A stretch of 64,000 nt of DNA from Vitrella brassicaformis (taxonomy: Eukaryota > Sar > Vitrellaceae). Below the pieces are notes generated by a model. It had not been told where the DNA came from, did not search any database, and worked only from the letters and a program-made list of their open reading frames with translations. How positions within the stretch are numbered: position 1 is the first letter of the stretch; every line of letters begins with the position of its first letter. The stretch lies in the NCBI GenBank assembly GCA_001179505.1, contig CDMY01000395.1, positions 172,994 to 236,993 of the forward strand, written 5' to 3'. A program made the translations under genes and the position numbers. Positions 34,101 to 45,241 of this stretch are shown in pieces.

Positions 34101-37100
34101 AACAAACCATCAAGACACAGATGTGTCAGTGCGTGGAGGGTTTCCAACTGGGCATTGACAAGACCACCAGAGCACAGAAGTGTTTCGGTAGGCACAGATA
34201 GGAAACACGGAGGGACGTAATGCATTGTATGCCGCTGCATTTGTCCATCTGTACTGTCCTGCAGTCACGTGCGATCCATACGGCAAGCGGCTGTGTGGGG
34301 GATCCAAACAACATAACAAAGACAGAACACCAGGGAAAGCAGAGCTCGGTCAGCGCCGCTGAGCAGCTGATCAATGCTGTCGGTTCTGCGTATCTATGTG
34401 TCTGCACCTGGTTGCCACACAGGGACGTGCAGCCATGGACCCGACGGCGATTACCAGTGCACCTGCCATGACAAGATTGCATTTCGAGACTTCTACACTG
34501 GGTTCAAGGGCCGAAAGCTGCACATGTGTCAGGCGCGATGCTCCGAGGAATATCAGAGAAACTGCGAGGGCCCTTTTAAGAAATGGGGTACATGTGACCA
34601 AATGGACAACGAGAATGACGTAAGCCGTGTCGACCTGTCGCGGCCGGTCTTTGCTATGTCGCCGTTTTGCGTCTTCTCAGGCGTACACTTGTACTTGTGT
34701 CGGGGAGAAATTCAACGACAAGATTGTAAGAGGGACGAACGCCAAGAAGAAATCCGTCTGCCACGGTGATGGGAGGCAAGCAGGCAGGCAGCTGTGTCGT
34801 GCCAAGCGTTCAGCCGAGGCCGGCCTTGCTTTTGTGCTTTCTTTCTTAAGCGACGTGCGCGAGCCTCGGCAAGGAGCTGTGCCAGGAAGACGAAGACGGA
34901 GGTCTGGGCACCTGCCACGATGACACCCTCGACAAAGACGGCCATTACAGGTGCACGTGCAACGACAACATTGAGTCGGGCACGGATCCTTTCTATGGGA
35001 CCCCGCTATGCAAAAGTCAGGGAGCCCTCTTGATGCAACGTCCAAGCGGACTCATTTATCCTTCTTTCCTCTGTGCGTGCGATCGTGTCCAGAACCTCAA
35101 GATTGCGAGTCTGACGGCAAGCGATGGTGCGCCGGCCCGTCACTGCAACAGGACCGCGAAGAGTACAAGACGTACGTGCGGGGCAACTGCTTTCGATTTG
35201 AGGGCAGCAAGGAGGTGAGAGTGGAGACCATTGATGAGTCAACGACTTGCGTCTTGCATAACTCTGCCTGTCTGTCTTCGTAGGCGTACAAGTGCACCTG
35301 CAATGACAGCTACAAGCAGCTCAAGTTCGTCAAGGACAGAAAAACACAAGACGGCTACTACCAGAAAGAGGGCCTTCCGTTCTGCGCAGGTGCGCGGTGA
35401 CAAGGAGTGTCTCCAGTCACCATCACTGCCGGCTTGTATCTCATCTTGTGGCCTGCGTGTTGGTCAGCGGACTGCGAGGCTCTCGGCAAGGACATGTGCG
35501 GTGGCAAGGAAGGCCGAAAGGGCACGTGCATTAAGGGCGACAACTCTACTGACGCAGGCGCCATCAGGGAGTCCCCCAGCCAGTCATATGATTGTAAGTG
35601 CGCCACTGAGTATGCGCTGCCGACGCCCGAGACCCACCCAATCACGCAGACCCCCTTCTGTAGAGGCGCTGGAAGTGAGCAACGGCTCCACTCAATTGGC
35701 TCCATGTGTGTCTCAGCATGCTGTCTGTCTGTGCTCTATGTATGTTATAGAATCGTGTCCTGAGGCCCTGGAGCGGCCTTGCAGTGGAGAGAAAGCCGAC
35801 TACAGCAAATACCCGCGAGCCAAGAGAGGAAAGTGTGTGCTTGACGAATGGGACCTGGACCTCTCTCGCTGTGAGTGCAACGCAGACCTCGGCTACTTCC
35901 CTTCGACCAGCAATAAGAAATGCCTGAGTGAGCAGCCACCAAGTGTGAGGAAGAAAGTCAGAGAGAAACAGCTCTTTGTTGCAGGCCGCTGCAAGGGACT
36001 CGGTGACTATCTCTGTGCGGAACTGGACATCATCGGCGCTGAAAATCCAAACGCCGTCATGAACAAGCTGCCTGGAGACCCACAGAAGCGCATCGGGTTT
36101 TGCGAGCCACGAGAGGACGATGACTACCTGTGCACATGCATAGCTCACACCAAGCCGGAGTACTCAGCGGTTACGACGGGGCACGGGGTAATTGGCTACA
36201 TGCAGATGTGTCAGTGCGTGGAGGGTTTCCAACTGGGCATTGACAAAACTGGAGACCAGAAATGCTTCGGTAGGCACAAACAGGGAAGGAAATAATGCAT
36301 TGTATGCCGCTGCATTTGTCCATCTGTACTGTCCTGCAGTCACGTGCGATCCATACGGCAAGCGGCTGTGTGGGGGATCCAAACAACATAACAAAGACAG
36401 AACACCAGGGAAAGCAGAGCTCGGTCAGCGCCGCTGAGCAGCTGATCAATGCTGTCGGTTCTGCGTATCTATGTGTCTGCACCTGGTTGCCACACAGGGA
36501 CGTGCAGCCATGGACCCGACGGCGATTACCAGTGCACCTGCCATGACAAGATTGCATTTCGAGACTTCNNNNNNNNNNNNNNNNNNNNNNNNNNNNNNNN
36601 NNNNNNNNNNNNNNNNNNNNNNNNNNNNNNNNNNNNNNNNNNNNNNNNNNNNNNNNNNNNNNNNNNNNNNNNNNNNNNNNNNNNNNNNNNNNNNNNNNNN
36701 NNNNNNNNNNNNNNNNNNNNNNNNNNNNNNNNNNNNNNNNNNNNNNNNNNNNNNNNNNNNNNNNNNNNNNNNNNNNNNNNNNNNNNNNNNNNNNNNNNNN
36801 NNNNNNNNNNNNNNNNNNNNNNNNNNNNNNNNNNNNNNNNNNNNNNNNNNNNNNNNNNNNNNNNNNNNGGAGGTCTGGGCACCTGCCACGATGACACCCT
36901 CGACAAAGACGGCCATTACAGGTGCACGTGCAACGACAACATTGAGTCGGGCACGGATCCTTTCTATGGGACCCCGCTATGCAAAAGTCAGGGAGCCCTC
37001 TTGATGCAACGTCCAAGCGGACTCATTTATCCTTCTTTCCTCTGTGCGTGCGATCGTGTCCAGAACCTCAAGATTGCGAGTCTGACGGCAAGCGATGGTG

Positions 37101-40100
37101 CGCCGGCCCGTCACTGCAACAGGACCGCGAAGAGTACGAGACGTGCGTGCGGGGTGGCTGCCTTTCGATTTGAGGGCGGCAAGGAGGTGAGAATGGAGAC
37201 CATTGATGAGTTGATGACTTGCGTCTCGCATAACTCTGCCTGTCTGTCTTCGCAGGCGTACAAGTACACCTGCAATGACAGCTACAAGCAGCTCAAGTTC
37301 GTCAAGGACAGAAAAACACAAGACGGCTACTACCAGAAAGAGGGCCTTCCGTTCTGCGCAGGTGCGCGATGACAAGGAGTGTCTCCAGTCACCATCACTG
37401 CCGGCTTGTATCTCATCTTGTGGCCTGCGTGTTGGTCAGCGGACTGCGAGGCTCTCGGCAAGGACATGTGCGGTGGCAAGGAAGGCCGAAAGGGCACGTG
37501 CATTAAGGGAGACATCTCTACTGACGCAGACGCCATCGGGGAGTCCCCCAGCCAGTCATACTAGTGTGAGTGCGCCACTGAGTATGCACTGCCGACGCCC
37601 GAGACCCACCCAATCACGCAGACCCCCTTCTGTAGAGGCGCTGAAAGTGAGCAATGGCTCCTTTGTCGGCCACATTTCAATTTCTGCGTTGTTCAGAATC
37701 ATGTACAAAACCACAACAAAGGGCTTGCTATGGACCGAACTTGGAAACAGAATACGAGCGCGGCAAACGAGGGCAATGTCTCCTTGATGAGTGGGATAAA
37801 AGTCACATGTGCAGATGCAACACTAACGATTATGGCTTCAAACCGACAAAGCAGGAGGATAAATGCATCGGTGAGTGGATGCATAACTTTCATCAATGGC
37901 TTTCAGGATAGGTCGGGCTTCGCTTTTAGGTGACTGTGAGAATCTTGGAGTGTATCTGTGTGCCGGCATTCTCAAATTCGACAGCATACGGGATTGGAAC
38001 AAGAAGATGAAAAAGGACCTGCCGCTAAACGAAAACAATCGAATAGGTCAGGACTTCCCTTTATATGGTATGTGCCATCCTCTTTTGCTTGTTCAGGTAT
38101 TTGTAAATCGCATGCGGACAGAGACAAGGATTAAAAGTGCGAGTGCAAGGATAGAAAGGAGGATATCAAGCGATACGGTCTTGTAGTCTGGTCGAGGCAT
38201 GAAAAGACCCAGACCGACCAGTGTGAATGTGCTGAAGGCTTTGTGATTGATCAAGTGGATTCGACGGAGCCATCCTATAAATGCTTCAGTAAGCGAGGAG
38301 ACTGATTACGGATTCCATAGTGTGCCATGGCTTCTCCTTCCTGCTACAGTTGGATGTTGGAAGTACCGTGAGCTTTGTGAAGGGCCAGAGGGATCGAACC
38401 TTGGTGAGCTCGGTCAAGTGTCAAAGTAAGGCAATGTGCATTCGTGTCTCTGCGTGTCTTTCCGTGAAGGCGACTGCAAGAGGGCTTCCCACTCTGATTA
38501 TCTCTGCGACTGTGACAATGGGAAAGCAGTAGAGGTGAAGGTAGACGGCACAGAGACGAAGTTTCGTGAGCTCGCAGGCCTCAAGGTCTCGACATGCAAA
38601 GGTGAGTCAACTTTTATTTGTTCTTACCATAGCGGTCATTTACAACACTGCTGACGGATGCATACTGATAAAATCGTTAACGAACTTAGCCAGCTTATGT
38701 TTGGATGACGAAATGTCTTTTGTATGACAGCGTTGTGCATTGAGGAATATCAGAGACATTGCGAGGGTCCCTTCAGCACAAGAACGGAGGAGCCCATCAA
38801 ATGGGGAGAGTGCTACGACATGGATATCGAGAAAGACGTAAGCGCAGTAATCTATCACGAAACGTCAGTACAGACACAGCGCATTCCATCTATCGTTTTG
38901 TCCTGTTTCTTTCGTCCTCGATAGGATTACAAGTGCAAGTGCGGCCAAGAATACGAGAGCAGAAGAAATTCAGAGGGCAAACAAGTGTGTCAAGGTATCC
39001 CACCATTGTCCTCGGGCGGCTAGAAAATGCTTCGTGTCTTTGTAACTGCCAGCGACTTGCAAGAGCTTGGGAAATAGCTTGTGTCGAGTCAATGACGGAG
39101 GAAACACCCGCAGCGACGACGAGCGCGACGCAAAAGGCCACCTCATCATCGACAAAAAAGAGCACTACACGTGCGCGGAAGGGAATGAAAAAGGGCTGGA
39201 TCCACACCGCCACACTCCGATGTGCACATGTACGTTCTCGCGGCCTTGCTGGCTTCAGTATGCCGTTAATCATGTAGCCTTTCCTGCATTCAGACCGGCC
39301 AAAGGAGCAGAGATGTGAGGAGCGGCGTGACATGCCAATCGAGTACATCAAGAAATGTCGCGGGCCCGTCAAAGAGCCTGAAAGGCCCGAACATGATAAG
39401 TTCATTAGGGGCGAGTGCTTTGTTTTTTCAGACAAGCCGGCCAAAGTGAAACAAGACACAAACACGCGCACACGTGCACAAAGTGGCTAGACACTGTCGG
39501 GTGTTCTTCGTCCATCAGGAATATTTCTGCAAGTCTCGAGAGGGACAGAAACCATCGGAAAAGCCCTATAAGGAGTGCTTGAGTAAGAGAGCAAGGCTGA
39601 CAATCCCATTTCGACTACTAGTGCAATTCCCTCGTCTATATGCAGCAAACTGTAAAGTGCTGGGGGATGACCTTTGTGGCGTTAATCCTTCCGAGTCAAA
39701 GAGCGTGTGTCTCAATAAAGGAAAGGATGGCTACCAGTGCAGGTGTGACTGTAGACTGCCTTTCGGGCCTCGCATACACTCAATCGCACAAAGAGAGTAC
39801 TGCGGAGGTACAGCTGATAGATACCCCGAGCACAGACACGGATTGACAAATTCTCTTTCTGTGAATCAGCCGATTGCCTGGTTGAGATCAAGAAGCACAA
39901 GAAGGGCGACGATACTTGGAACAAACTGAAAGAGGGCATAGACTTGTGTGTCGGCCCTTCGGCCGATCTGGAGAAGTCTGAAGCGACATGGAACAAGGAT
40001 GGCTTCAGAGGCTCATGTCTCGTCGTCCCCAGCGGAGGCTACGATTGTGCTTGCGATGGAAAGCTGGGATATCAAGCCACCGTCTTTGACGGGAAGCCTA

Positions 40101-41974
40101 TGTGTCGAGGTAAATACTGACAACGGGCAAATATGTTCCTAGCTCAACACACTATCTCTCTGTCTGCGTGCCTCCAGGGGGCTGCAAGGTTTATGACGAG
40201 CGCAAGGGTTGTGGCGAGCGCCCGGGTCATGGCGAGCATCTGTGTATGGGTCATGGTGCTGTGACAGAAGCTTCAGATGAGGACAGTCAATTTAACGCGA
40301 TTCGCCACATAGGCAGATGCATAGACTTCCCTGAGGACCTCCAGATGCCATTCCTAGACTACAAAGCTTCAGACGGTGCTTAGAAGGAAAGAATGAGGAG
40401 AAACTGAAGCTGCTCACCAATTGGCCTCGTTTCCTTACAGGGTATTATTGCGAGTGCTATGGCGATCAAACTGTTGCTGAATCTCGTCAGGGGGCGGCCT
40501 CGACGACTCAAACAACTACAAGTGAGGAAATATGATACTTTTCTGCTGAAGTCACTGCCATCCCCTACCATCCTACGCCACTGACAGCAACAACTACGAC
40601 AACCAAGGGCGGCGACAAAACAACAACAACCACGAAAAGTAGGCGACTGTAAGATCTATGCTTCATCTGTTTGCCTTGCATCTCTTTGTCCGTAGCCGTC
40701 CAGCAGAAGATCTACAGAAAATCAGGGAAGCTGCTTGAGTCAATGCGCGATCAGCAAGAGGGTAACAGAGCGTTTGACTTGAATCTTTCTGCATTTGTTC
40801 TTGTTTTGCTGTCAGCGACCAGGGCTAGGCAAGCAGAAGGCCTGGGCCCTTCAAGTAGGCCGAACTTCTCCGCACACGAGCCGCTCATTTATCTCCTTAA
40901 TTGAATGTGCAGAACGGGGCAGGTTCAACACAGGAAGCTGTCGAGCTCGGAAACTCCAGTATGACTGTTGAAGACCTTGGAGTCAGTAGAGATATCTACG
41001 CGAGAAAGGACGGCAAGCTTTTGGACTTTGCTCGCTCGCATCGTTTGCGTCTCGGAGAGAAGGAAATCAACTATGGGCCTCCGTATGATACCCATAATAC
41101 CGACGCTCTGAAGTCGCTCAACGACGGATGGAAGCGGCAAGGCCTTGAGAGCAAAGTCCAGCCTCTGCTGAGAAATGTACTCACTGGAGGCCCCGAGTAA
41201 GTTTGCAAGGGTGATCATCAGTCATGGCATTTTGTCTGACCATTTGCTTGCAGGTGTCGACGCATACCAGAATGTGCGGATCATATTGATATGGGGCAGG
41301 ATTGCTATTGCAGCGCCTCACTAGGCTGCACCACGGCGAACGCCTGCATCAAAGAAATCAACAACAAGCGAGACTTGAATGTCTTCAGTGTGCGCACCAA
41401 CTCGAGGAGGGATGAAGACGAGGACTGCTCGATGTGGGGCGACCCATCTCTCGACAGGGAGCAGTGGCGGCGGGGCCAAAAGGGAGAATGCCTCTGGTAC
41501 TGGCAGTATAAAGTGCTGAGGCCATACGGCCCTTGTTCTGACCTCAAGGGACATCACTCGCAGGTGGCGGGTTTAAAGTATCAAAGTAAAAGGAGCAACC
41601 GATGCTGGTGCATTACCGAGAATAGCTGTACGACCGTGGCATATTGCCTTCTGAACGCCAAACCTATGGGGCCAATCCACTACGGCGATCCGGGAATGCC
41701 TGTCTCGAAGACCAAGTACACGAAGGGCTCTCTGAAGGGCTATTCGCCTACCATCCGGACAAAAGACGCAAGTCTGAAGGGCAAACATATACGGCAGCGG
41801 AAAGGAACCGTGTATGAGTATAAGCTGGAGAATAAATGCGGCGCCTGGGACGATTACAAGAAGAAGTTTAGCACTCCGAAGAAGGATATCAAGTGTGTGA
41901 GCAAGCCGAAGGAGGGGTGCGAGAAAGGGGTCGGCTGTGGCCCCACCAAGGGCAGATGTGAAAAAGAACATTGA
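25195..41974 (+). CDS. Giant secreted protein of alternating six-cysteine modules, paralog A
   Basis: Starts at ATG 25195 with an ideal signal peptide (MWLLLLLLLLLGSQ), so it is probably secreted. 25195-27310 encodes an unrecognised N-terminal region (LYNLLRAFLPDCESQVDVL, WSTVLSIASLQEEI, SVEIGPLFDEDEDYF). From 27384 to about 40500 come roughly 40 Cys-rich modules of two alternating types. Type A is C-x2-LG-x3-C-x-G ... G-x-C ... Y-x-C-x-C ... T-x-(F/Y)-C, for example ADCEALGKDMCGG with SYDCKCDTEYALP. Type B is C-x5-9-C-x-GP ... RG-x-C ... Y-x-C-x-C ... C, for example SDGKRWCAGP with VRGNCF. Most modules are one or two exons with a phase-1 intron between modules and a phase-0 intron before the Y-x-C-x-C half. 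The spacing recalls EGF domains but is longer. A Thr-rich linker (near 40530-40640) precedes a C-terminal domain (41250-41974; GQDCYCSASLGC). Apparent lesions: TAG 37562, TAA 38132 and a frameshift near 37162. The product may be broken, or these may be assembly errors. Confidence 0.7.
27090..27229 (+). other. Two candidate ~30-nt introns in the giant gene
   Basis: 27090-27118 (GTGCGCATGA...GCAGAG, 29 nt) and 27200-27229 (GTGCGCACGT...CTTCTAG, 30 nt) each remove a frame break between exons that otherwise read through: YLVSG to TQGGVNC, and FCHAVHG to SVEIGPLF. Both start with GTGCGCA and end in AG. Confidence 0.5.
33271..37650 (+). repeat. Tandem duplication of a ~2.1-kb, multi-module block in giant gene A
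   Basis: The landmark CCGTTCTGCG occurs at 33271, 35377 and 37349, giving steps of 2106 and 1972 bp (the second contains a 300-N gap). Each unit starts with the same intron and ADCEALGKDMCGG module and continues with the same order of modules (SCPEALERPC, CKGLGDYLC, VTCDPYGKRLC, GLGTCHDD, DCESDGKRWC). Copy 3 is only the first module, then diverges at about 37650. Copies 1 and 2 are almost identical over long stretches, with a diverged patch at about 36030-36170. Confidence 0.9.
36569..36868. other. Assembly gap (300 N) inside the tandem duplication
   Basis: Exactly 300 N within copy 2 of the 2.1-kb repeat. The equivalent part of copy 1 (about 34489-34890) suggests that about 400 bp, with the end of one module and the start of the next, are missing. 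Confidence 0.95.
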
Positions 41975-42488
41975 CGAGCTTAGGCGAGCATTCACATCGT
42001 TCGGTGTTCGCGTGTCTCTTCTCTTGTCCGATTCTATCCCGGTCGCTTTTTTCTTTCAGTGTTGCGCATTTGATGTCACTCGTGTGCTGAGACACATTCG
42101 TGTGATGGCGCGGCGTTTGTTAACGATTAATGACAATGACTCGATGGGTGTTGATTTGTGGATACTGCATCAAACATCCTCCTAAGCCTTCACAAAGACC
42201 GTCCACATATATGCACTCATCCTTAGCACAGATCGAGACAGGCCTACGGGTCCTTCCTGTCACCCTGCAGCGTCCTCTTTGTTCATTCCCCTCTTATCCT
42301 CTCTCTCTTTCCCTCTGGCCATTTCCTCATTGAACGAATCATGTAGAGCATGCGTCAGCACCACTGTATGCCACGTCCTTTGTGACACATCTGGCGCTTT
42401 CCCTTGGAAGTGAAAAGACTCCACGCTTCTGCAGCATGCAAAGAGAACATGCAGAGGTTTAGCAACACACTGGTTCACCACTGCCCGC
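41975..42488. other. Convergent 3' flanks
   Basis: The region separates the end of giant gene A (+) from the end of the coiled-coil gene (-). No coding pattern is seen, and it presumably holds both 3' UTRs. Confidence 0.5.
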
Positions 42489-44965
42489 TCACTTCGGGCT
42501 GCCGTCAGCCTCAGGAATGCTTCGTGTCTTTTCTGCTGCGCCATGACATGACGTAGCAGAAAGCGGACGGCCTGTGAGAGGGGTCTGGTTGGTGTTCTCC
42601 TGAGTCTGCGGCTGTGGTACCCTAGAGCGGCGAGTGCCGGACAGCGGGAAAGGCTGAGGTTGAGTCGGCAGTCGATAGTAGCGGCTCGCTGAAATGGTCC
42701 CAGCGGGGCTGACCCAGGGACATGAGCCGGACCAGAACCTGTCGTGCGCTTTGAGTTGGGTCACACACACACACACACACACACACACAAGAGAATGTAA
42801 GGCAATTGGTGTGTCTCTCTGCGTGTTGTGTACATTTGTTCGACCACAGCCTTTTCTGCAGCTCCGATTGGTTTGCCCTGTGAGTATTGAAACGACCGAT
42901 CCAAGCAGCAAATGACTGCGACAAAGGGGAACGTATCAGAATACAATGGCAAGGTCCGCTATACAATGCCGCACCTCATCCTTTCTGTTCTTGCATCTGG
43001 CAATCTGCGCCTTCGAGAGCCTTTTCGCTGCTTTCTCAGCTTCGCTGTCGATCATGACAGCTGCTGGCGGCCCCTCGCTGAGCGTCACTCGCTTCTTGGC
43101 GGCGAACTCTTCTCTTCTCTCCCTTTTAGCTTCCTCGGCCTCGAACCGATAGTCGTGTATAAAGTTGGCGTAGGACGGCGATCTTCGCAGTAGTGCATCC
43201 TCGTCGCTGATGTAGTCTCCGTCTGGTGTCGCTGCAGGACCTGGCCGGGCAGATGGCGGCCGACCTCTCTTGAGCATGGGATACATTAATGTGTACCGAC
43301 TGTTGAGCCTGTATGCTGGCAGATCCACAAACGATTTGCCAGCCGCGCCCCTTGACTGGCTCAGAGTACTATGGTCGCCCCAAGCCGGGTGCTGCGGGGT
43401 TGTACTGACCTTGTCCGGCGACATGCTGATAGACGTCTGTGTCGTGCCATCACATGTTCGGATGCCCAGCAGATAGGGCTGCAATGCGTGGTGCACGTGA
43501 AGCTTGGAAGTCACCTCGTGGCTGTAGTGCACCGGCGCCTGAGGGCTCCGGCGCGATGAGCACAAGATGATCGGCGACGTCTTCCCCGAGGGGACGGGCG
43601 TGTGGACATGACCGCATGTGGGCGCCTTCTTTGCCGTCTTGTCGTCTGCAGCCGACACCAATGCGGCACGCGAGTGGCTCTTGGCAGATGATTTCTTGCG
43701 GGACGCCCTGCGATGTTCTTGTGCCTCGAGTCGGACAGGCGCTTTGGCTTTTACAACTGGGGGATACAGGCACTTGGGGGGTGGCCTTGCCGGCTTCTTC
43801 TTCGCATCACGTCTCGCTCTTGCCCTTTCTCTGTCGTCAAGCTTCTCATCATCTGGCTTCTGAGATGCCTGGTGGGGAGCGCACTCGCATATATATACAT
43901 CCCCTGAGACAGAGAAAACAGCAGCCACCTCAGAAAGGCAGCCTGGCGTGCAAGTGCTGTGCGAACCTTCCATTCGGCTGCGTGTTGACAGGGCTGACGG
44001 GGATGGGGAAGACGACTGATACAACATTGTACTGTGAGTCAAGCCGAGCTCAGTCAAGTGCGCGTTCATCAAACTCCAAGGGAAGTTCGTGAACTTGAGC
44101 TGGCAAGCCACATGGGGGCGATAACGAAGGAAGGGGCTCAAGAGCTGCAGTGGAGGGCTGTCGCTCTGATATGCGAGGGTTGCCTGGGCGAGTGCGGCAA
44201 GGCCTCTCTCGCTGCCGACCTTGCGCAACCGGCCGGGCGGGACGGTGCTTTCTGCCGGGGGCCGAACAAGGACAGGAGGGGCCCGCTCAGCAGCCTCGTG
44301 CACTTCAGCACTTGCCGCAGAAGAGACGGCCTGGGGGATGATCACAGGCGGCTTGACGGAGGTACTGGACTGACGGAGCGCATCGCTCAAAGCCTGGCAT
44401 GTATCTGCGGGGAGAGATACCTGCATCAGCAGAGTGCCCCATCGTACACAAGATGAGTGATGTGTGTCTCGAATGTTCCCGAGCAGCGTACCTTGCGCGG
44501 AGGGAACCGTCGCCTCTTTTCCTTGCTTGTGAGCCTCAGAACTTCCTTGCGATACTCCTCCGGCATGGACGACACGAGGGCCTTCAGTTCTTGCCGGTTT
44601 CTCTCTGCCCTGCGACACACATGCAAGACACGCACAAATCACCACGTGACAGATGACATTCTCATGGCGTACTCGTCTTCCAGCTGCTTCCAGAGAGCCA
44701 CCTTCTCGCCCAACCACCGAGAGGCAGCGATGGCTCCCTCAGGATGCTTATCAGATTCTCTCTTCGGCATGCACTTCTTCGATTTGCCTTTGCGGTGCTG
44801 TCCCTCCCCATCAGTCTGAGATTTGCTGCTCTTCACAACAGCTGGAGAGCTGGCTTTCGACCGGGAATTCTGGTGCATGAGGAACACAGGAATTCTGGCA
44901 GCCCCTTCCTTGAAGTGGAGCTCGCCCCCCAGCTGGCCCCCAGTCTTTTCCCCCTGCAACTTCAT
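42489..44965 (-). CDS. Unknown charged, partly coiled-coil protein
   Basis: I do not recognise the family. Five exons join in phase. They are 44965-44652 (MKLQGEKTGG ... WKQLEDEYAMR), about 44610-44493 (AERNRQELKALVSSMPEEYR), about 44421-42984 (a long exon that holds most of the protein), about 42926-42843 (SFAAWIGRFNTHRANQSELQ), and about 42746-42489 (HDRFWSGSCPWVSP, ending IPEADGSPK with TGA). The long exon is basic and Ser/Pro-rich. Near its end is a helical charged stretch (FEAEEAKRERREEFAAKKR). An in-frame open region upstream of 44965 (PERLQRRTERLRESTARRQD) suggests the true start is in a further exon near 45060-45220. It is probably a cytoplasmic or cytoskeletal protein; there is no signal peptide. 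It sits between the two giant genes. Confidence 0.6.
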
Positions 44966-45241
44966 GAAAGAGCTGGCAGACAAGCTGGCCCGCCTGTTTG
45001 CTCTTGGGTCTTGCCTTCTGGCAGTGCTCTCCCGGAGCCTCTCCGTCCTTCGTTGAAGCCTTTCGGGATCAGCAGCCGCAGAGATTACATGGACGTCTAT
45101 TCACTGCAAGGCTCTCACTGCACTCACTCGCCAGCCTCGGCACACGCAGCAGTGCAGGATGGCAACGAGACCGCAGATCTGGGAGCGAAATAGCCCTATT
45201 CCGTCGTCAGCAGCACCATTGGCCAACATCGTTTCTCAATA
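44966..45241. promoter_or_regulatory. Divergent start region between the coiled-coil gene and giant gene B
   Basis: The two modelled start codons are 276 bp apart and diverge. Part of this stretch probably belongs to the 5' exon of the minus-strand gene, so the real promoter may be shorter. Confidence 0.4.
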
